Source: Acidimicrobiaceae bacterium (GTDB lineage Bacteria > Actinomycetota > Acidimicrobiia > Acidimicrobiales > Aldehydirespiratoraceae). From it: 39,840 nt of DNA. Positions 15,623 to 25,078 of this stretch are shown piece by piece (the first letter of the stretch is position 1; every line of letters starts with the position of its first letter). Position numbers and translations under genes: made by a program. Below the pieces are notes generated by a model. The model saw only the letters and a program-made list of their open reading frames with translations, did not search any database and was not told the origin of the DNA. The stretch spans positions 1-39,840 of the forward strand of contig VYCM01000062.1 of the NCBI GenBank assembly GCA_009843915.1, given 5' to 3'.

Positions 15623-17002
15623 CTAGCCGGGTCGGCGCTCTTCGGGCGACGGCGGGCGGTCCAGGCCCGAGCCTTTCTTCCCTCCCCGGTGGGGGCCCGG
15701 CCAGTCCTCGGTGAGAGCGGCCTCGGCGCCGTGCTCGGAGGGCTCGTAGTAGACGTTGCCGGCCACTTCGGCTGGCCGGTGCTCCTGGGCGACCCAGGCA
15801 TCGGGGTCGTCGTGGGGGTAGCGGTACCCCTCGCCGTGGCCGAGGGACCTGGCGCCCTGGTAATGGGCGTCACGCAGATGCATGGGCACCTCACCCGCCC
15901 CCGCCGCCCGGGCGTCAGCTGCCGCCCTGCCAAGGGCCACCGTCACGCGGTTCGACTTCGGGGCGGTGGCCAGGCGCACCACCGCATGGGCCAGGTTGAG
16001 CTGGGCCTCCGGCAGGCCGACGTACTCCACGGCCCGGGCGGCGGCGTCGGCCACCAGCAGGGCGCCGTCGTCCGCCATTCCGATGTCCTCGGAGGCCAGG
16101 ATCACCAGCCGCCGGGCGATGAAGCGGGGATCCTCCCCCGCCTCCAGCATCCGGGCCAGCCAGTACAGGCCGGCGTCGGTATCGGAGCCCCGGATGCTCT
16201 TGATGAACGCGCTGATCACGTCGTAGTGGCCGTCACGGCCGTAGCGCACCGCCTTGGCGTCGGCGGCCGCCTCCGCGTCGGCCAGTGTCACGTGGACCGG
16301 CCCCACCGTCCCGCCGCCGGTGCCGGTCCCGATTCGGCGGCCGGCCAGCGCCACCGCCACCTCTATCCCGGTGAGGGCGTGGCGGCCGTCGCCGCCGCTG
16401 CGGGCCGCGAGGTGCTCGACGGCTTCGTTGTCGGCGGTGGCCTTCTCCTCGGCCAGACCGCGGAGGACCAGCTCGACGAGCGACCCGCTGTCGAGCGGGT
16501 TCAGGCGAAACAGCGTCGAGCGCGACATGAGCGGTGGGTTGACCTCGAAGTGGGGGTTCTCAGTAGTGGCGCCGATCAGCACGATCAGGCCGTCCTCCAC
16601 CGCCGGCAGCAGGGCGTCCTGCTGGGCCTTGTTGAAACGATGAACCTCGTCGAGGAACAGGATGGTGCCGGTTCCCTGGGTGCCGAGGCGGTCCCGGGCC
16701 CGCTCGATCACCGCCCGCACGTCCTTGACCCCGGCGGTCACCGCCGAGAGCTCCTCGAAGGCCTTGGCCGTGGTGAGCGCGACGACGCGAGCCAGCGTTG
16801 TCTTGCCTGTGCCCGGAGGTCCCCACAGGATCACCGATGACAGCCGGTCGGCCTCGATCAGCTCCCGCAGCGGCCTTCCCGGCCCGACCAGATGGCCCTG
16901 GCCCACGATCTCGTCGAGGGTGCGGGGCCTGAGCCGGGCCGCCAGCGGCGCCCGCATCCGCAGGCGCTCGGCCGCAGCCGCATCGAACAGGTCACCAGCC
17001 AC
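15623..17002 (-). CDS. rarA: Replication-associated recombination protein A (MgsA/RarA AAA+ ATPase)
   Basis: Clamp-loader-like AAA+ ATPase acting at stalled replication forks and gaps. The 459 residues match. Walker A GPPGTGKTTL is at 61-70 and Walker B ILFLDEVHRFNK at about 114-125. LIGATTENPHFEVNPPLMSRSTLFRL carries sensor 1 and the arginine finger. The C-terminal tetramerisation region includes YDVISAFIKSIRGSDTDAGLYWLARM and the family-specific RFIARRLVILASEDIG. Residues after about 430 form a charged Pro/Gly/Arg tail. The start is GTG, giving MAGDLFDAA. Confidence 0.95.
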   Translation of the reverse strand: MAGDLFDAAAAERLRMRAPLAARLRPRTLDEIVGQGHLVGPGRPLRELIEADRLSSVILWGPPGTGKTTLARVVALTTAKAFEELSAVTAGVKDVRAVIERARDRLGTQGTGTILFLDEVHRFNKAQQDALLPAVEDGLIVLIGATTENPHFEVNPPLMSRSTLFRLNPLDSGSLVELVLRGLAEEKATADNEAVEHLAARSGGDGRHALTGIEVAVALAGRRIGTGTGGGTVGPVHVTLADAEAAADAKAVRYGRDGHYDVISAFIKSIRGSDTDAGLYWLARMLEAGEDPRFIARRLVILASEDIGMADDGALLVADAAARAVEYVGLPEAQLNLAHAVVRLATAPKSNRVTVALGRAAADARAAGAGEVPMHLRDAHYQGARSLGHGEGYRYPHDDPDAWVAQEHRPAEVAGNVYYEPSEHGAEAALTEDWPGPHRGGKKGSGLDRPPSPEERRPG

Positions 17003-17043
17003 CCCCCGACCCTACGCGCTGGCGCCTCGAGCCAGCACTCCCA

Positions 17044-18822
17044 TCAAGCCGGGGGAAGGACTCGCAGGCCTAGTTCTTGGAGGTGGGTGTCGGCTATGGG
17101 GCTGGGGGCGTCGGTGAGGGGGTCGGTGCCGGACTGGGTCTTGGGGAAGGCGATCACCTCGCGGATGTTCTCCTCCCCCACCAGCAGGGCGGCCAGCCGG
17201 TCCAGACCCACCGCGAAGCCGGCGTGGGGCGGGGCGCCGTAGCGGAAGGCGTCGAGCAGGAAGCCGAAGCGCTCCTGAGCCTCGCCGGCGGCGATCCCCA
17301 GCACTTCGAAGATGCGCTGCTGGACCTCGCGGCGGTGGATCCTCACGCTTCCCGATCCGAGCTCCCAGCCGTTGAGCACCAGATCGTAGGCCTGGCTGCG
17401 GATGTCGAGCAGGGCCTCGCCGGTGGGCGGACTGTCCGGCGACATGAGCACACCCAGATCGTCTTCGTGGGGCATGGTGAACGGGTGGTGCGACGGGATC
17501 GGCTCGCCCTCGGTCGTGAGTGCCTCGAACAGCGGGAAGTCCACCACCCACAAGTAGTTGAAGCTGCCGTCGTTGACCGGTGGACGGCCCAGTTCGAGGC
17601 GGAGCAGACCCAGCACGTGGCGCACCAGCGGGCGCTTGTCGGCCACCAGGAACACCATGTCGCCGGGCCGGGCGTCAAGGGCCTCGATGACGGCCGCGGC
17701 CTCGGCCTGCGACAGGAACTTGGCTACGCCGGCGTCGAGGGCTGAGCCGCCCTTCTCCGCGGCCACAACCCGCATCCAGGCCAGGCCCTTGGCCCCCCAC
17801 CGCTGGCACGTGGCCACCAGCTCGTCCACGCGGCTGCGGGGCAGCGAATCCGCTCCCCCGGTCAGGCATATCCCCTTCACGCAGGCCGCCTGGAACACCC
17901 GGGCCTGGGTCTCGGCGAAGATCGGGGTCAGCTCGGCCAGTTCCATCCCGAAGCGGGTGTCGGGCTTGTCCGAGCCGAAGCGCTCCATGGCATCGTGCCA
18001 GGTCATGCGATCGAACGTGCCGGGATCGTGTCCGGTCACCTCGATGGTGGCTTCGGCCACGGCCCTGGTCACGAAGCCGAGCACGTCGTCGCGGGTCACG
18101 AAAGACGCCTCCACGTCGAGCTGGGAGAACTCGAACTGGCGGTCGGCCCGGAGATCCTCGTCGCGCAGGCAGCGGGCGATCTGGTAGTAGCGGTCGACGC
18201 CCCCCACCATCGTGAGCTGCTTGAAGATCTGCGGGCTCTGGGGCAGGGCGTAGAAGGAGCCGGGCTCCTTGCGGGACGGAACCACGAAGTCGCGGGCCCC
18301 CTCCGGGGTGGAGGCGATCAGCATCGGGGTCTCCACCTCGACGAAGCCCTGGGCGTCCATGGCCCGGCGGATGGCTCCGTTGACTGCGGCCCGGGCCCGC
18401 AGGTTGTTCTGCATGCGGGGCCTGCGCAGATCGACGTAGCGGTGCCGCAGGCGCAGCGTCTCGTCCACCTCCGTGCGCTCGTCTAGGGGGAACGGCGGCG
18501 GCTCGGCCCGTGACAGGAGTTCCACCTCGCAGTCCTGCAGCTCGACCTCGCCGGTGGCCAGTGCGGGGTTGGCGGTGCCCTCGGGCCGCGGCCGGACCGT
18601 GCCGGTGATGCGGACCACGTACTCCGAGCGCAGGTCGCGGGCGCCGTCCACCACGCACTGCAGCACCCCGGAGTGGTCCCGCAGGTCGACGAAGGCCAAG
18701 TGTTCGCTGTGCTCGCGGCGGCGGTCCACCCATCCGCACACCGTCACGTTGCGGCCAGCGTCGGCAGAACCGAGGCGCCCACACAGATCGGTGCGCATGG
18801 CGGTGGCGTCGATCCCGGTCAT
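17044..18822 (-). CDS. aspS: Aspartate--tRNA(Asp/Asn) ligase
   Basis: Class IIb synthetase, 592 residues, with OB anticodon-binding domain, catalytic core and bacterial GAD insertion. GARDFVVPSRKEPGSFYALPQSPQ and YYQIARCLRDEDLRADRQFEF are motif 2, and the C-terminal GLDRLAALLVGEENIREVIAFPK is motif 3. In the anticodon domain the discriminator positions are His38 (RRREHSEHLAF) and Gly82 (RPRPEGTANP). These match non-discriminating enzymes, which also make Asp-tRNA(Asn) for amidation by GatCAB; this reading is inference. The ATG overlaps the hisS stop by ATGA, consistent with a hisS-aspS operon. Confidence 0.97.
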   Translation of the reverse strand: MTGIDATAMRTDLCGRLGSADAGRNVTVCGWVDRRREHSEHLAFVDLRDHSGVLQCVVDGARDLRSEYVVRITGTVRPRPEGTANPALATGEVELQDCEVELLSRAEPPPFPLDERTEVDETLRLRHRYVDLRRPRMQNNLRARAAVNGAIRRAMDAQGFVEVETPMLIASTPEGARDFVVPSRKEPGSFYALPQSPQIFKQLTMVGGVDRYYQIARCLRDEDLRADRQFEFSQLDVEASFVTRDDVLGFVTRAVAEATIEVTGHDPGTFDRMTWHDAMERFGSDKPDTRFGMELAELTPIFAETQARVFQAACVKGICLTGGADSLPRSRVDELVATCQRWGAKGLAWMRVVAAEKGGSALDAGVAKFLSQAEAAAVIEALDARPGDMVFLVADKRPLVRHVLGLLRLELGRPPVNDGSFNYLWVVDFPLFEALTTEGEPIPSHHPFTMPHEDDLGVLMSPDSPPTGEALLDIRSQAYDLVLNGWELGSGSVRIHRREVQQRIFEVLGIAAGEAQERFGFLLDAFRYGAPPHAGFAVGLDRLAALLVGEENIREVIAFPKTQSGTDPLTDAPSPIADTHLQELGLRVLPPA

Positions 18823-20096
18823 TGAGCCTCACCCTCCAGCACCTCGGCGACGGCCGCCACCACCTCTGTCTCCGCCACCCGCCGCTGTCCGCCACCGGGA
18901 CGCATGTCCCGAACGGTGACCGCCCCCTCGGCCTGCTCGTCGGGGCCGATGATCACGGCCGCCGCAGCGCCGGAGCGGTCGGCCCGCTTCATCTGGGCCT
19001 TCATGGACCGGCCGTCGAAGGCCCGGTCCACGCCCAGGCCGGCCTGCCGGAGCCGGTCGCAGAGCACGGCTGCGCTCTGGCCTCCGGCGGTGTCCACCAC
19101 GAACACCTCCACCGGGTCCGCAGCCGCGGCGAAGGCTCCCTCGGCGTCGCAGGCCAGCAGTATGCGGTCCGCTCCGAGGGCGAAGCCAATGCCCGGGGTC
19201 GGGGGGCCGCCCAGCTCCTCGACGAGCCCGTCGTAGCGCCCGCCGCCGCCCACGGCGTTCTGGGCGGTGTCGAGGGCGTCGGCCACGAACTCGAAGGTGG
19301 TCCGGGTGTAGTAGTCGAGGCCGCGCACCAGTCGGGGCGACACCTCGTAGGCCGCGTCGAGGCTGTCGAGGCCGGCCATCACGGCCGCGAAGTGCTCAGC
19401 CGACTCGCCCGACAGGAAGTCGGCCATCAGAGGCGCCTCCGCGATCACCGGCTGGTCCTGCTCCCGCTTGGAGTCGAGCACCCGCAGCGGGTTGCGCTCC
19501 AGGGTGAGTTGGGACTGCTCGGAAAGCTCGCCCCGCCGGCTCTGGAGGTAGTCGGTCAGCGCGGTGTCGTAGGCAGGACGGCTCTCGGAGTCGCCGAGAC
19601 TGTTGATGAGCAGACGCACCTGCTTCATGCCCAGGGCCTCGTAGAAGCGCAGGCCCAGTCCGATCACCTCCACGTCGGCGTGGGGGTCGTCGGTGCCGAG
19701 GGTCTCCACCCCGACCTGCTCGAACTGCCGGTAGCGGCCCGCCTGGGGGCGTTCGTAGCGGAACTGCGGACCGGAGTACCAGATCTTCCACGGAACCGTC
19801 GGCCGGTGCTCGGCGAAGGCCCGGCACACGCTGGCGGTGAGCTCGGGACGAAGAGCCAGGTGTCGGGGCGGGTCGCCCTTGTCGAAGAACTCGAACAACT
19901 CCTTGGTGACCACGTCATTGGACTCACCCAGGCGCTGGAACACTCCGAGGTCCTCGAAGATGGGCGACTCCAGCAGACCGAAGCCGGTCCGTTCGGCCAG
20001 ATCGGCGAACACGGCCACCAGCCGGCGCCGCCGCGCCGACTCCGGCGGCAGGATGTCGCGTGTGCCCACCGGGGCACGGAACAAGGGCTGGGCCAC
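18819..20096 (-). CDS. hisS: Histidine--tRNA ligase
   Basis: Class II synthetase of 425 residues. RAPVGTRDILPPESARRR is the usual N-terminus. Motif 2 reads WYSGPQFRYERPQAGRYRQF, the histidine-A loop is LVRGLDYYTRTTFEF, and motif 3 is GGGRYDGLVEELGG...GIGFALGADRI. A C-terminal anticodon-binding domain follows. The frame is open far upstream into relA sequence, but only the GTG at 20096 gives the conserved N-terminus and a normal length, with a GGGGG stretch before it. It sits 56 bases after relA and overlaps aspS by ATGA. Confidence 0.96.
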   Translation of the reverse strand: MAQPLFRAPVGTRDILPPESARRRRLVAVFADLAERTGFGLLESPIFEDLGVFQRLGESNDVVTKELFEFFDKGDPPRHLALRPELTASVCRAFAEHRPTVPWKIWYSGPQFRYERPQAGRYRQFEQVGVETLGTDDPHADVEVIGLGLRFYEALGMKQVRLLINSLGDSESRPAYDTALTDYLQSRRGELSEQSQLTLERNPLRVLDSKREQDQPVIAEAPLMADFLSGESAEHFAAVMAGLDSLDAAYEVSPRLVRGLDYYTRTTFEFVADALDTAQNAVGGGGRYDGLVEELGGPPTPGIGFALGADRILLACDAEGAFAAAADPVEVFVVDTAGGQSAAVLCDRLRQAGLGVDRAFDGRSMKAQMKRADRSGAAAAVIIGPDEQAEGAVTVRDMRPGGGQRRVAETEVVAAVAEVLEGEAQ

Positions 20097-20152
20097 GACC
20101 CCCGAGGCTACCGCCACCCCATAGGTCCAGATGGGAGTCCGCCGGATGGCTG

Positions 20153-22393
20153 CTAGGTCGCGCGGGCGTTGCGGCCGGGGACGACCCGGTAGGCCTCGAA
20201 GACGGCTTCCAGGGCGAGGACGCTGGACAGCACCGAGTCGAGCTGGGACAGGTCGGCCAGCTCGAACTCGAAGTCCATGCGGGCGATGAAGTCGTCGCCC
20301 GTCTCGGCCTTGGCGCTGATGATGCTCAGCCGGTGCTCGGCCAGCACGTCGGTCACGTCGCGCAGCAGGCCGGGCCGGTCCAGCCCCTGCACTGAGATCG
20401 TCGTCGAGAACTTGCCGGCGAAATCGGCGTCCCACTCGACCTCGATCAGCCGGTCGGTCTGGCCCTCAGCGAGCCCGATGGCGTTGACGCAGTCGTCCCG
20501 GTGCACCGACACGCCCCGGCCCCGGGTCACGAACCCGATGATCTCGTCGGGCGGCACCGGCGCGCAGCATTGCGACAGCCGGATGAGGATGTCGTCGAGG
20601 CCCTCAACGTGCACGCCCACGTCGGAGTCGCTGCGGAGATGCCCGGCACGCCGCCGCGCCGTAGTGGGAAGGCGGTCGCGATCGGCTTCGCCGTCGGCGT
20701 CGTCACCCTGCAGGGCCCGGGCGAACCGGCCTGCCACCGACGATGCCGACTGGTGACCCTCCCCTATGGCCAGGAACAGCAGATCGGTGGAGCTGTAGTT
20801 GAGCTGCTCGGCGATGGTGTCGAGCAGCTTGTCCTTCAGCAGGCGCTGGGCCGGCAGGCCCTCACGTCGCAGGGCCTGGATGAGGTCGTCGCGCCCGTTC
20901 TCGATGGCGTCGGCCCGGCGCTCGCGTGAGTACCACTGCTTGATCTTGTTGGCCGCCCGGCGGCTGGCCACGAATTTGAGCCAGTCCCGGCTCGGTCCCG
21001 CACCCTCGGTCCGTGTCGTGAAGACCTCCACCACGTCGCCCGACAGCAGGCGGCTGTCCAGCGCCACCAGCCGGCCGTTCACCTTGGCCCCGACGCAGGC
21101 GTGGCCCACGTCGGTGTGGATGCTGTAGGCGAAGTCCACCGGGGTGGCCCCCACCGGCAGCTCGATGACCTTGCCCTTGGGCGTGAACACGTACACCTCG
21201 TCGGTGTCGAGCTCCGTCTTGAGGTTGGACATGAACTCCGCTGGATCCGATGTCTCCTGCTGCCAGTCCACGATGCGCGACAGCCAGGCCATCTCCTCCG
21301 ACGGCGACGCGTCCTTGTACTCCCAGTGGGCGGCCACGCCGTGCTCGGCCCGCTCGTGCATCGCCCGGGTGCGGATCTGCACCTCGAGGGCCTTGCCCGC
21401 CGGTCCCACCACCGTCGTGTGCAGCGACTGGTAGAGGTTGAACTTGGGCATGGCTATGTAGTCCTTGAACCGGCCCTGCACCGGCCGCCACGTGGCGTGG
21501 ATGGAACCGAGGGCCGCGTAACAGTCCCGGACCGAGTCCACCAGCACGCGGATGCCGACCAGGTCGAAGATGTCCTCGAAGGACCGGCCCTTGACCACCA
21601 TCTTCTCGTAGATCGACCACAGGTGCTTGGGCCGTCCGGTCACCTCGGCCTTGATCCCCAACTCGGCCAGGCGGGACTCCACGTCGCCCAGCACCTGCTC
21701 CAGGTAGATGTCGCGCTCGGGGGCCCGCTGCTGCACCATCTGGTCGATCTCGGCGTAGCGGCGGGGCTCCAGCGCGGCGAAGGCGAGATCCTCCAGCTGC
21801 TGCCTGAGGTCCTGCATCCCGAGGCGGTGGGCCAGCGGCGCGTACACATCGAGGGTCTCGCGGGCGATGTAGTCCTGCTTGAACGCCGGCAGCACCGCCA
21901 GGGTGCGCAGGTTGTGCAGCCGGTCGGCCAGCTTGATGATCAGGACCCTCAGATCGCGGGCAATGGCGACGATCATCTTGCGCACCGACGCGGCCTGCTG
22001 CTGCTCGCGGGTGTCGTATTGGACCCGGTCCAGCTTGGTGACCCCGTCCACGATGCGGGTGACCTCGGGCCCGAAGTCGGTCTCGATGGTGGCCAGGGCC
22101 ACATCGGTGTCCTCCACGGCGTCGTGCAGCAGCGACGCCGCGATGGTCACATCGTCCAGCCCGAGCTTCGCCACGATGGTTGCGACGGCCAGCGGATGGC
22201 GGATGTAGGGCTCCCCCGACAGGCGCATCTGGCCCTCATGGGCCGCCGCCGCGGTGTCGAAGGCCCGCACGATCAGATCAGGCGAACGATCTCGATGGCG
22301 CTGGCGGTAGCACTCCAGCAGCGGGGCGATCTCGGCCGCCGCAGGCCGCCGGGCTCCGCGCCTCCAGGGCAGGACCCGGGTGACGGTGGCCAC
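20153..22393 (-). CDS. relA: Bifunctional (p)ppGpp synthetase/hydrolase (Rel)
   Basis: Makes and degrades the stringent-response alarmone. The 746 residues show the full Rel architecture. The HD hydrolase domain is intact (H52, H66, H90-D91, E94-D95 in LLHDAVEDT). The synthetase domain has the G-loop GRFKDYIAMPKFNLYQSLHT at about 307-326. A TGS domain (398-460, VYVFTPKGKVIELPVG...DFAYSIHTDVG) is followed by a helical region, a zinc-finger-like QCCAPVP at about 608-614, and a C-terminal ACT domain. The RFKD charge motif and intact HDxxED indicate a bifunctional enzyme rather than a pure synthetase. Start is GTG with GGGGAG upstream, 29 bases after secF. Confidence 0.97.
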   Translation of the reverse strand: MATVTRVLPWRRGARRPAAAEIAPLLECYRQRHRDRSPDLIVRAFDTAAAAHEGQMRLSGEPYIRHPLAVATIVAKLGLDDVTIAASLLHDAVEDTDVALATIETDFGPEVTRIVDGVTKLDRVQYDTREQQQAASVRKMIVAIARDLRVLIIKLADRLHNLRTLAVLPAFKQDYIARETLDVYAPLAHRLGMQDLRQQLEDLAFAALEPRRYAEIDQMVQQRAPERDIYLEQVLGDVESRLAELGIKAEVTGRPKHLWSIYEKMVVKGRSFEDIFDLVGIRVLVDSVRDCYAALGSIHATWRPVQGRFKDYIAMPKFNLYQSLHTTVVGPAGKALEVQIRTRAMHERAEHGVAAHWEYKDASPSEEMAWLSRIVDWQQETSDPAEFMSNLKTELDTDEVYVFTPKGKVIELPVGATPVDFAYSIHTDVGHACVGAKVNGRLVALDSRLLSGDVVEVFTTRTEGAGPSRDWLKFVASRRAANKIKQWYSRERRADAIENGRDDLIQALRREGLPAQRLLKDKLLDTIAEQLNYSSTDLLFLAIGEGHQSASSVAGRFARALQGDDADGEADRDRLPTTARRRAGHLRSDSDVGVHVEGLDDILIRLSQCCAPVPPDEIIGFVTRGRGVSVHRDDCVNAIGLAEGQTDRLIEVEWDADFAGKFSTTISVQGLDRPGLLRDVTDVLAEHRLSIISAKAETGDDFIARMDFEFELADLSQLDSVLSSVLALEAVFEAYRVVPGRNARAT

Positions 22394-22422
22394 CTACACC
22401 CGCTCCCCTTGACGGCAGACCA

Positions 22423-23559
22423 TCACCGCTTCTTCTTTTTCTTTCGAGGACGCGGCGGTATCGCGCCCTGCGCCGACCCTGCCGCGGCTCGAGGAGCCGA
22501 CGCCGACCGCCGGGCCGTGGCCGAGCGCTTGGCGGCAGCCGCTTCGCCCAGCACCGCGTCGTCGGTCGCGACAGTGCGGGTGCCGGCCCCGGCTGCACCG
22601 CCGCGCAGACGGACCCGCTCGGCGATCTCGAGGTAGGCCGGCTCCCGTTCCTTCATCCTGGCCACCACCGCGGCTGCTACGAACAACGAAGAGTACGTGC
22701 CCACGATGATTCCCACCAGCAGAGCGATCGCGAACTCCTGAAGCGTGACCGCTCCCAGAACGAACGAACCGATCACCAGCATCGACGCCACCGGAATCAT
22801 CGACGTGATGGATGTGTTGACCGATCGCATCAGCACCTGGTTGAGCGACAGGTTCATCATCTCGGTGTAGGTGTAGCGACCGGTGGCCGAAACCCGGCCC
22901 ACCACCTCGCGCACCTTGTCGTAAACGACGATGGTGTCGTACAGCGAGTACCCCATGATCGTCAGGAACGCGATGACCGTGGCCGGGGTGATCTCGAACT
23001 GGAACACGGAGTAGAACCCGACCGACACCACGATGTCGTGGATCACCGCCAGCAGAGCGCCGACAGCCATCTTCCACTCGAGCCTTATGGCGATGTAGAC
23101 GGCGATGAGCGCGAAGAAGGCGATCAGAGCGTTGCGGGCCTTGCTGGTGATCTCCGCACCCCAGGAGGGTCCGACCGTGGTCACGCTTACGTCGTTTCCG
23201 GTGACGCCGGCTAGGTCGGCCAACGCGGCGCGCACGCCGTCCACCGCCTCGGGGGCCTCGATATCGGCCCGCACCCTGATGGTGTCGCCGCCGACCGTCT
23301 GGATCTTGGCGTCGGCCGCGCCCGTGCCCCTCAGCGCGTCCCGGGCCTCGGCTACCGACACCCCCGGCGCGGGGACCTCCCAGGAGGTGCCCCCCTCGAA
23401 CTCGATGCCCAGATCGACGCCGCGCAGCCCGAAGCTGGCCACACTCACCACCACGGCCACGAGGGAGCCGATAAGGGCACGCCGCCACAGCCGCGGGAAG
23501 TCGATCTGCTGCTCCCCGCGGTACAACGACGCCAGCACGCCCAACGGCCCGCCCCTCAT
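22423..23559 (-). CDS. secF: Protein translocase subunit SecF
   Basis: RND-type membrane subunit that, with SecD and YajC, uses proton motive force to assist Sec export. It shows a first transmembrane helix (about 28-45), LGIEFEGGTSWEV, then a periplasmic domain. Five helices follow, including AVIHDIVVSVGFYSVFQFEI and FLTIMGYSLYDTIVVYDKVRE, the classic SecF motifs. The tail is basic, ending PRPRKKKKKR. I chose the ATG at 23559 (378 residues), which overlaps the stop of a 12-codon mini-ORF by ATGA. A GTG at 23574 is possible but has no ribosome binding site. Confidence 0.93.
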   Translation of the reverse strand: MRGGPLGVLASLYRGEQQIDFPRLWRRALIGSLVAVVVSVASFGLRGVDLGIEFEGGTSWEVPAPGVSVAEARDALRGTGAADAKIQTVGGDTIRVRADIEAPEAVDGVRAALADLAGVTGNDVSVTTVGPSWGAEITSKARNALIAFFALIAVYIAIRLEWKMAVGALLAVIHDIVVSVGFYSVFQFEITPATVIAFLTIMGYSLYDTIVVYDKVREVVGRVSATGRYTYTEMMNLSLNQVLMRSVNTSITSMIPVASMLVIGSFVLGAVTLQEFAIALLVGIIVGTYSSLFVAAAVVARMKEREPAYLEIAERVRLRGGAAGAGTRTVATDDAVLGEAAAAKRSATARRSASAPRAAAGSAQGAIPPRPRKKKKKR

Positions 23560-23594
23560 GCGGTGGCCCCACACACTGTGACGGTCGCGGTCAT
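23556..23594 (-). CDS. 12-codon mini-ORF at the secD-secF junction
   Basis: The ATG at 23594 overlaps the secD stop by ATGA, and its TGA overlaps the secF ATG by ATGA. It encodes MTATVTVCGATA. The last 15 bases repeat the end of secD (TCATGCGGTGGCCCC on the plus strand at 23556-23570 and 23591-23605), so the mini-ORF looks like the product of a short duplication of the gene junction. It could hand ribosomes from secD to secF. It may have no function as a peptide. Confidence 0.4.
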   Translation of the reverse strand: MTATVTVCGATA

Positions 23595-25030
23595 GCGGTG
23601 GCCCCCGGCTGCTGTGCCCCCGCCATCTTCGCCGGTATGCCGAACCGGCCCGGATGGGAGTACAGGCCCGAACCGCGCGACATGAGGCCGATCAGCGGAC
23701 CCATGAAGAAGTACGTGGCCACCAGATCGAGGATCGTCGCCAGCCCCAGGTACAGGGCGAAGCCCCGGACCTGGCCCACGGTCAGGAAGTACAGCACCGC
23801 GGCTGCGATAAGCGACGCGAAGTCCGCCTTGACGATGGTGGAGAAGGCCACCGGGAAGGCCCGGTCCACGGCGGAGCGCAGCGTCCGGCCCGAGCGGACG
23901 TCCTCCTTGAGATGCTCGAAGTACACGATGTTGGAGTCGACCGACACGCCGATGGCGACGATGAGGCCGGTTACGCCGGCCAGGGTGAGCGCCAGCCCCT
24001 GGGTCTCGCCCAGCCAGGCGATGATCGCCCACAGCATGGCGCCGGACAGGCCGAGGCTGGCTATGGCCACCAGGCCGAGCAGGCGGTAGTAGGTCAGCAG
24101 GTACACCGACACCAGCCCGAGCCCGATGAGCCCCGCGAGGGCGCCGGCGGACAGCGCGTCGGTTCCCAGCGACGCCGACACGATCTGGCTCTGCTGAGCC
24201 TCCAACTCCACCGGCAGGGCGCCGTAGTCGAGCACGAGAGCCACATCGCGGGCCTCCTGCTCGCTGAACCCCCCGGAGATGGTGATGCCCGAACGCTCGA
24301 ACGGCTCGAAGAGGGCGTTGTCGGCCTGGACGGTGGGCGCGCTCACCACCTCATTGTCCAGTTCTATGGCCACCTGACCGGTAGGGCACGAAGGGGCCCG
24401 GCTGTGGCACCGGCGACTCACCTCGTTGAACAGGTCGATGCCCTCGGCCCCCGGCTTGAACGTGGGCGCCACATGCCAGCCGATGAAGGAATGGAACTGC
24501 GCGACAGCCCCCTCGAGCCCGTCACCCGCGACCGCGGTGGGGCCGAGCTGGTAGCGGAACGCGATGTTGCGGTCGTCGTCGTACTGGGGCAGAACGACAT
24601 CCGCTCCGGCGGCGACGTCGCCCTCGCTGAGCGCGAACAAGTCCAGCAGCGTCTCGTCGGTGTCCGCGCCCTCCAGCGAGCTCTCCGCCACCATGCTGAG
24701 CACCGGACGGAAGCGCAGCTCCGCGGTCTGGCCCACCAAGTCCAGGGCCCGCTGCTGCTCGTCGACGCCGGGCAGCTGGACGAGGATGTTGTCGCCCTGG
24801 GTGGAGATCTCGGGCTCGGCCACGCCCAGGCCGTCCACCCGGTTGCGGATGATCTCCACGGCCACGTCCAACTCCTCGGGCTCGGCGACGCGGGTCGGCT
24901 CCAGCACGACGCTGGCACCGCCCTGAAGATCTAGGCCGAGCAGGGGCTCGTTGCCGGCGGCCAGCGTGTAGACCACGCCCGCGACGGCGACCGCGACGAT
25001 GCCGATCACATAGACGAGCTTGCGGCGCAA
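23591..25030 (-). CDS. secD: Protein translocase subunit SecD
   Basis: Large partner of SecF in the SecDF-YajC complex, 479 residues. TM1 is at about 5-25, followed by the D1 hallmark LLGLDLQGGASVVLEP. A periplasmic P1 domain has IIRNRVDGLGVAEPEISTQGDNILVQLPGV. Next is FSEQEARDVALVLDYGALPVELE, and then TM2-6 with the conserved GVSVDSNIVYFEHLKEDVRSGRTLRSAVDRAF. Two Cys in the periplasmic part (RRCHSRAPSCPTG) are close enough to form a disulphide. The start is TTG at 25030 with GGGAGGG upstream. It lies 48 bases after yajC. Confidence 0.96.
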   Translation of the reverse strand: MRRKLVYVIGIVAVAVAGVVYTLAAGNEPLLGLDLQGGASVVLEPTRVAEPEELDVAVEIIRNRVDGLGVAEPEISTQGDNILVQLPGVDEQQRALDLVGQTAELRFRPVLSMVAESSLEGADTDETLLDLFALSEGDVAAGADVVLPQYDDDRNIAFRYQLGPTAVAGDGLEGAVAQFHSFIGWHVAPTFKPGAEGIDLFNEVSRRCHSRAPSCPTGQVAIELDNEVVSAPTVQADNALFEPFERSGITISGGFSEQEARDVALVLDYGALPVELEAQQSQIVSASLGTDALSAGALAGLIGLGLVSVYLLTYYRLLGLVAIASLGLSGAMLWAIIAWLGETQGLALTLAGVTGLIVAIGVSVDSNIVYFEHLKEDVRSGRTLRSAVDRAFPVAFSTIVKADFASLIAAAVLYFLTVGQVRGFALYLGLATILDLVATYFFMGPLIGLMSRGSGLYSHPGRFGIPAKMAGAQQPGATA

Positions 25031-25078
25031 GGACCCTCCCGCCGTCCGACCCGATGGCCCCTCAGGAGTGGGGTGGGC

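Noticed and set aside
20097-20435. N-terminal extension of hisS
   Set aside because: It lies mostly inside relA in another frame. The GTG at 20096 yields the conserved HisRS start.
21101-22636. Plus-strand open frame of 511 codons
   Set aside because: Antisense to rel and the end of secF. No family motif and composition typical of a shadow frame.
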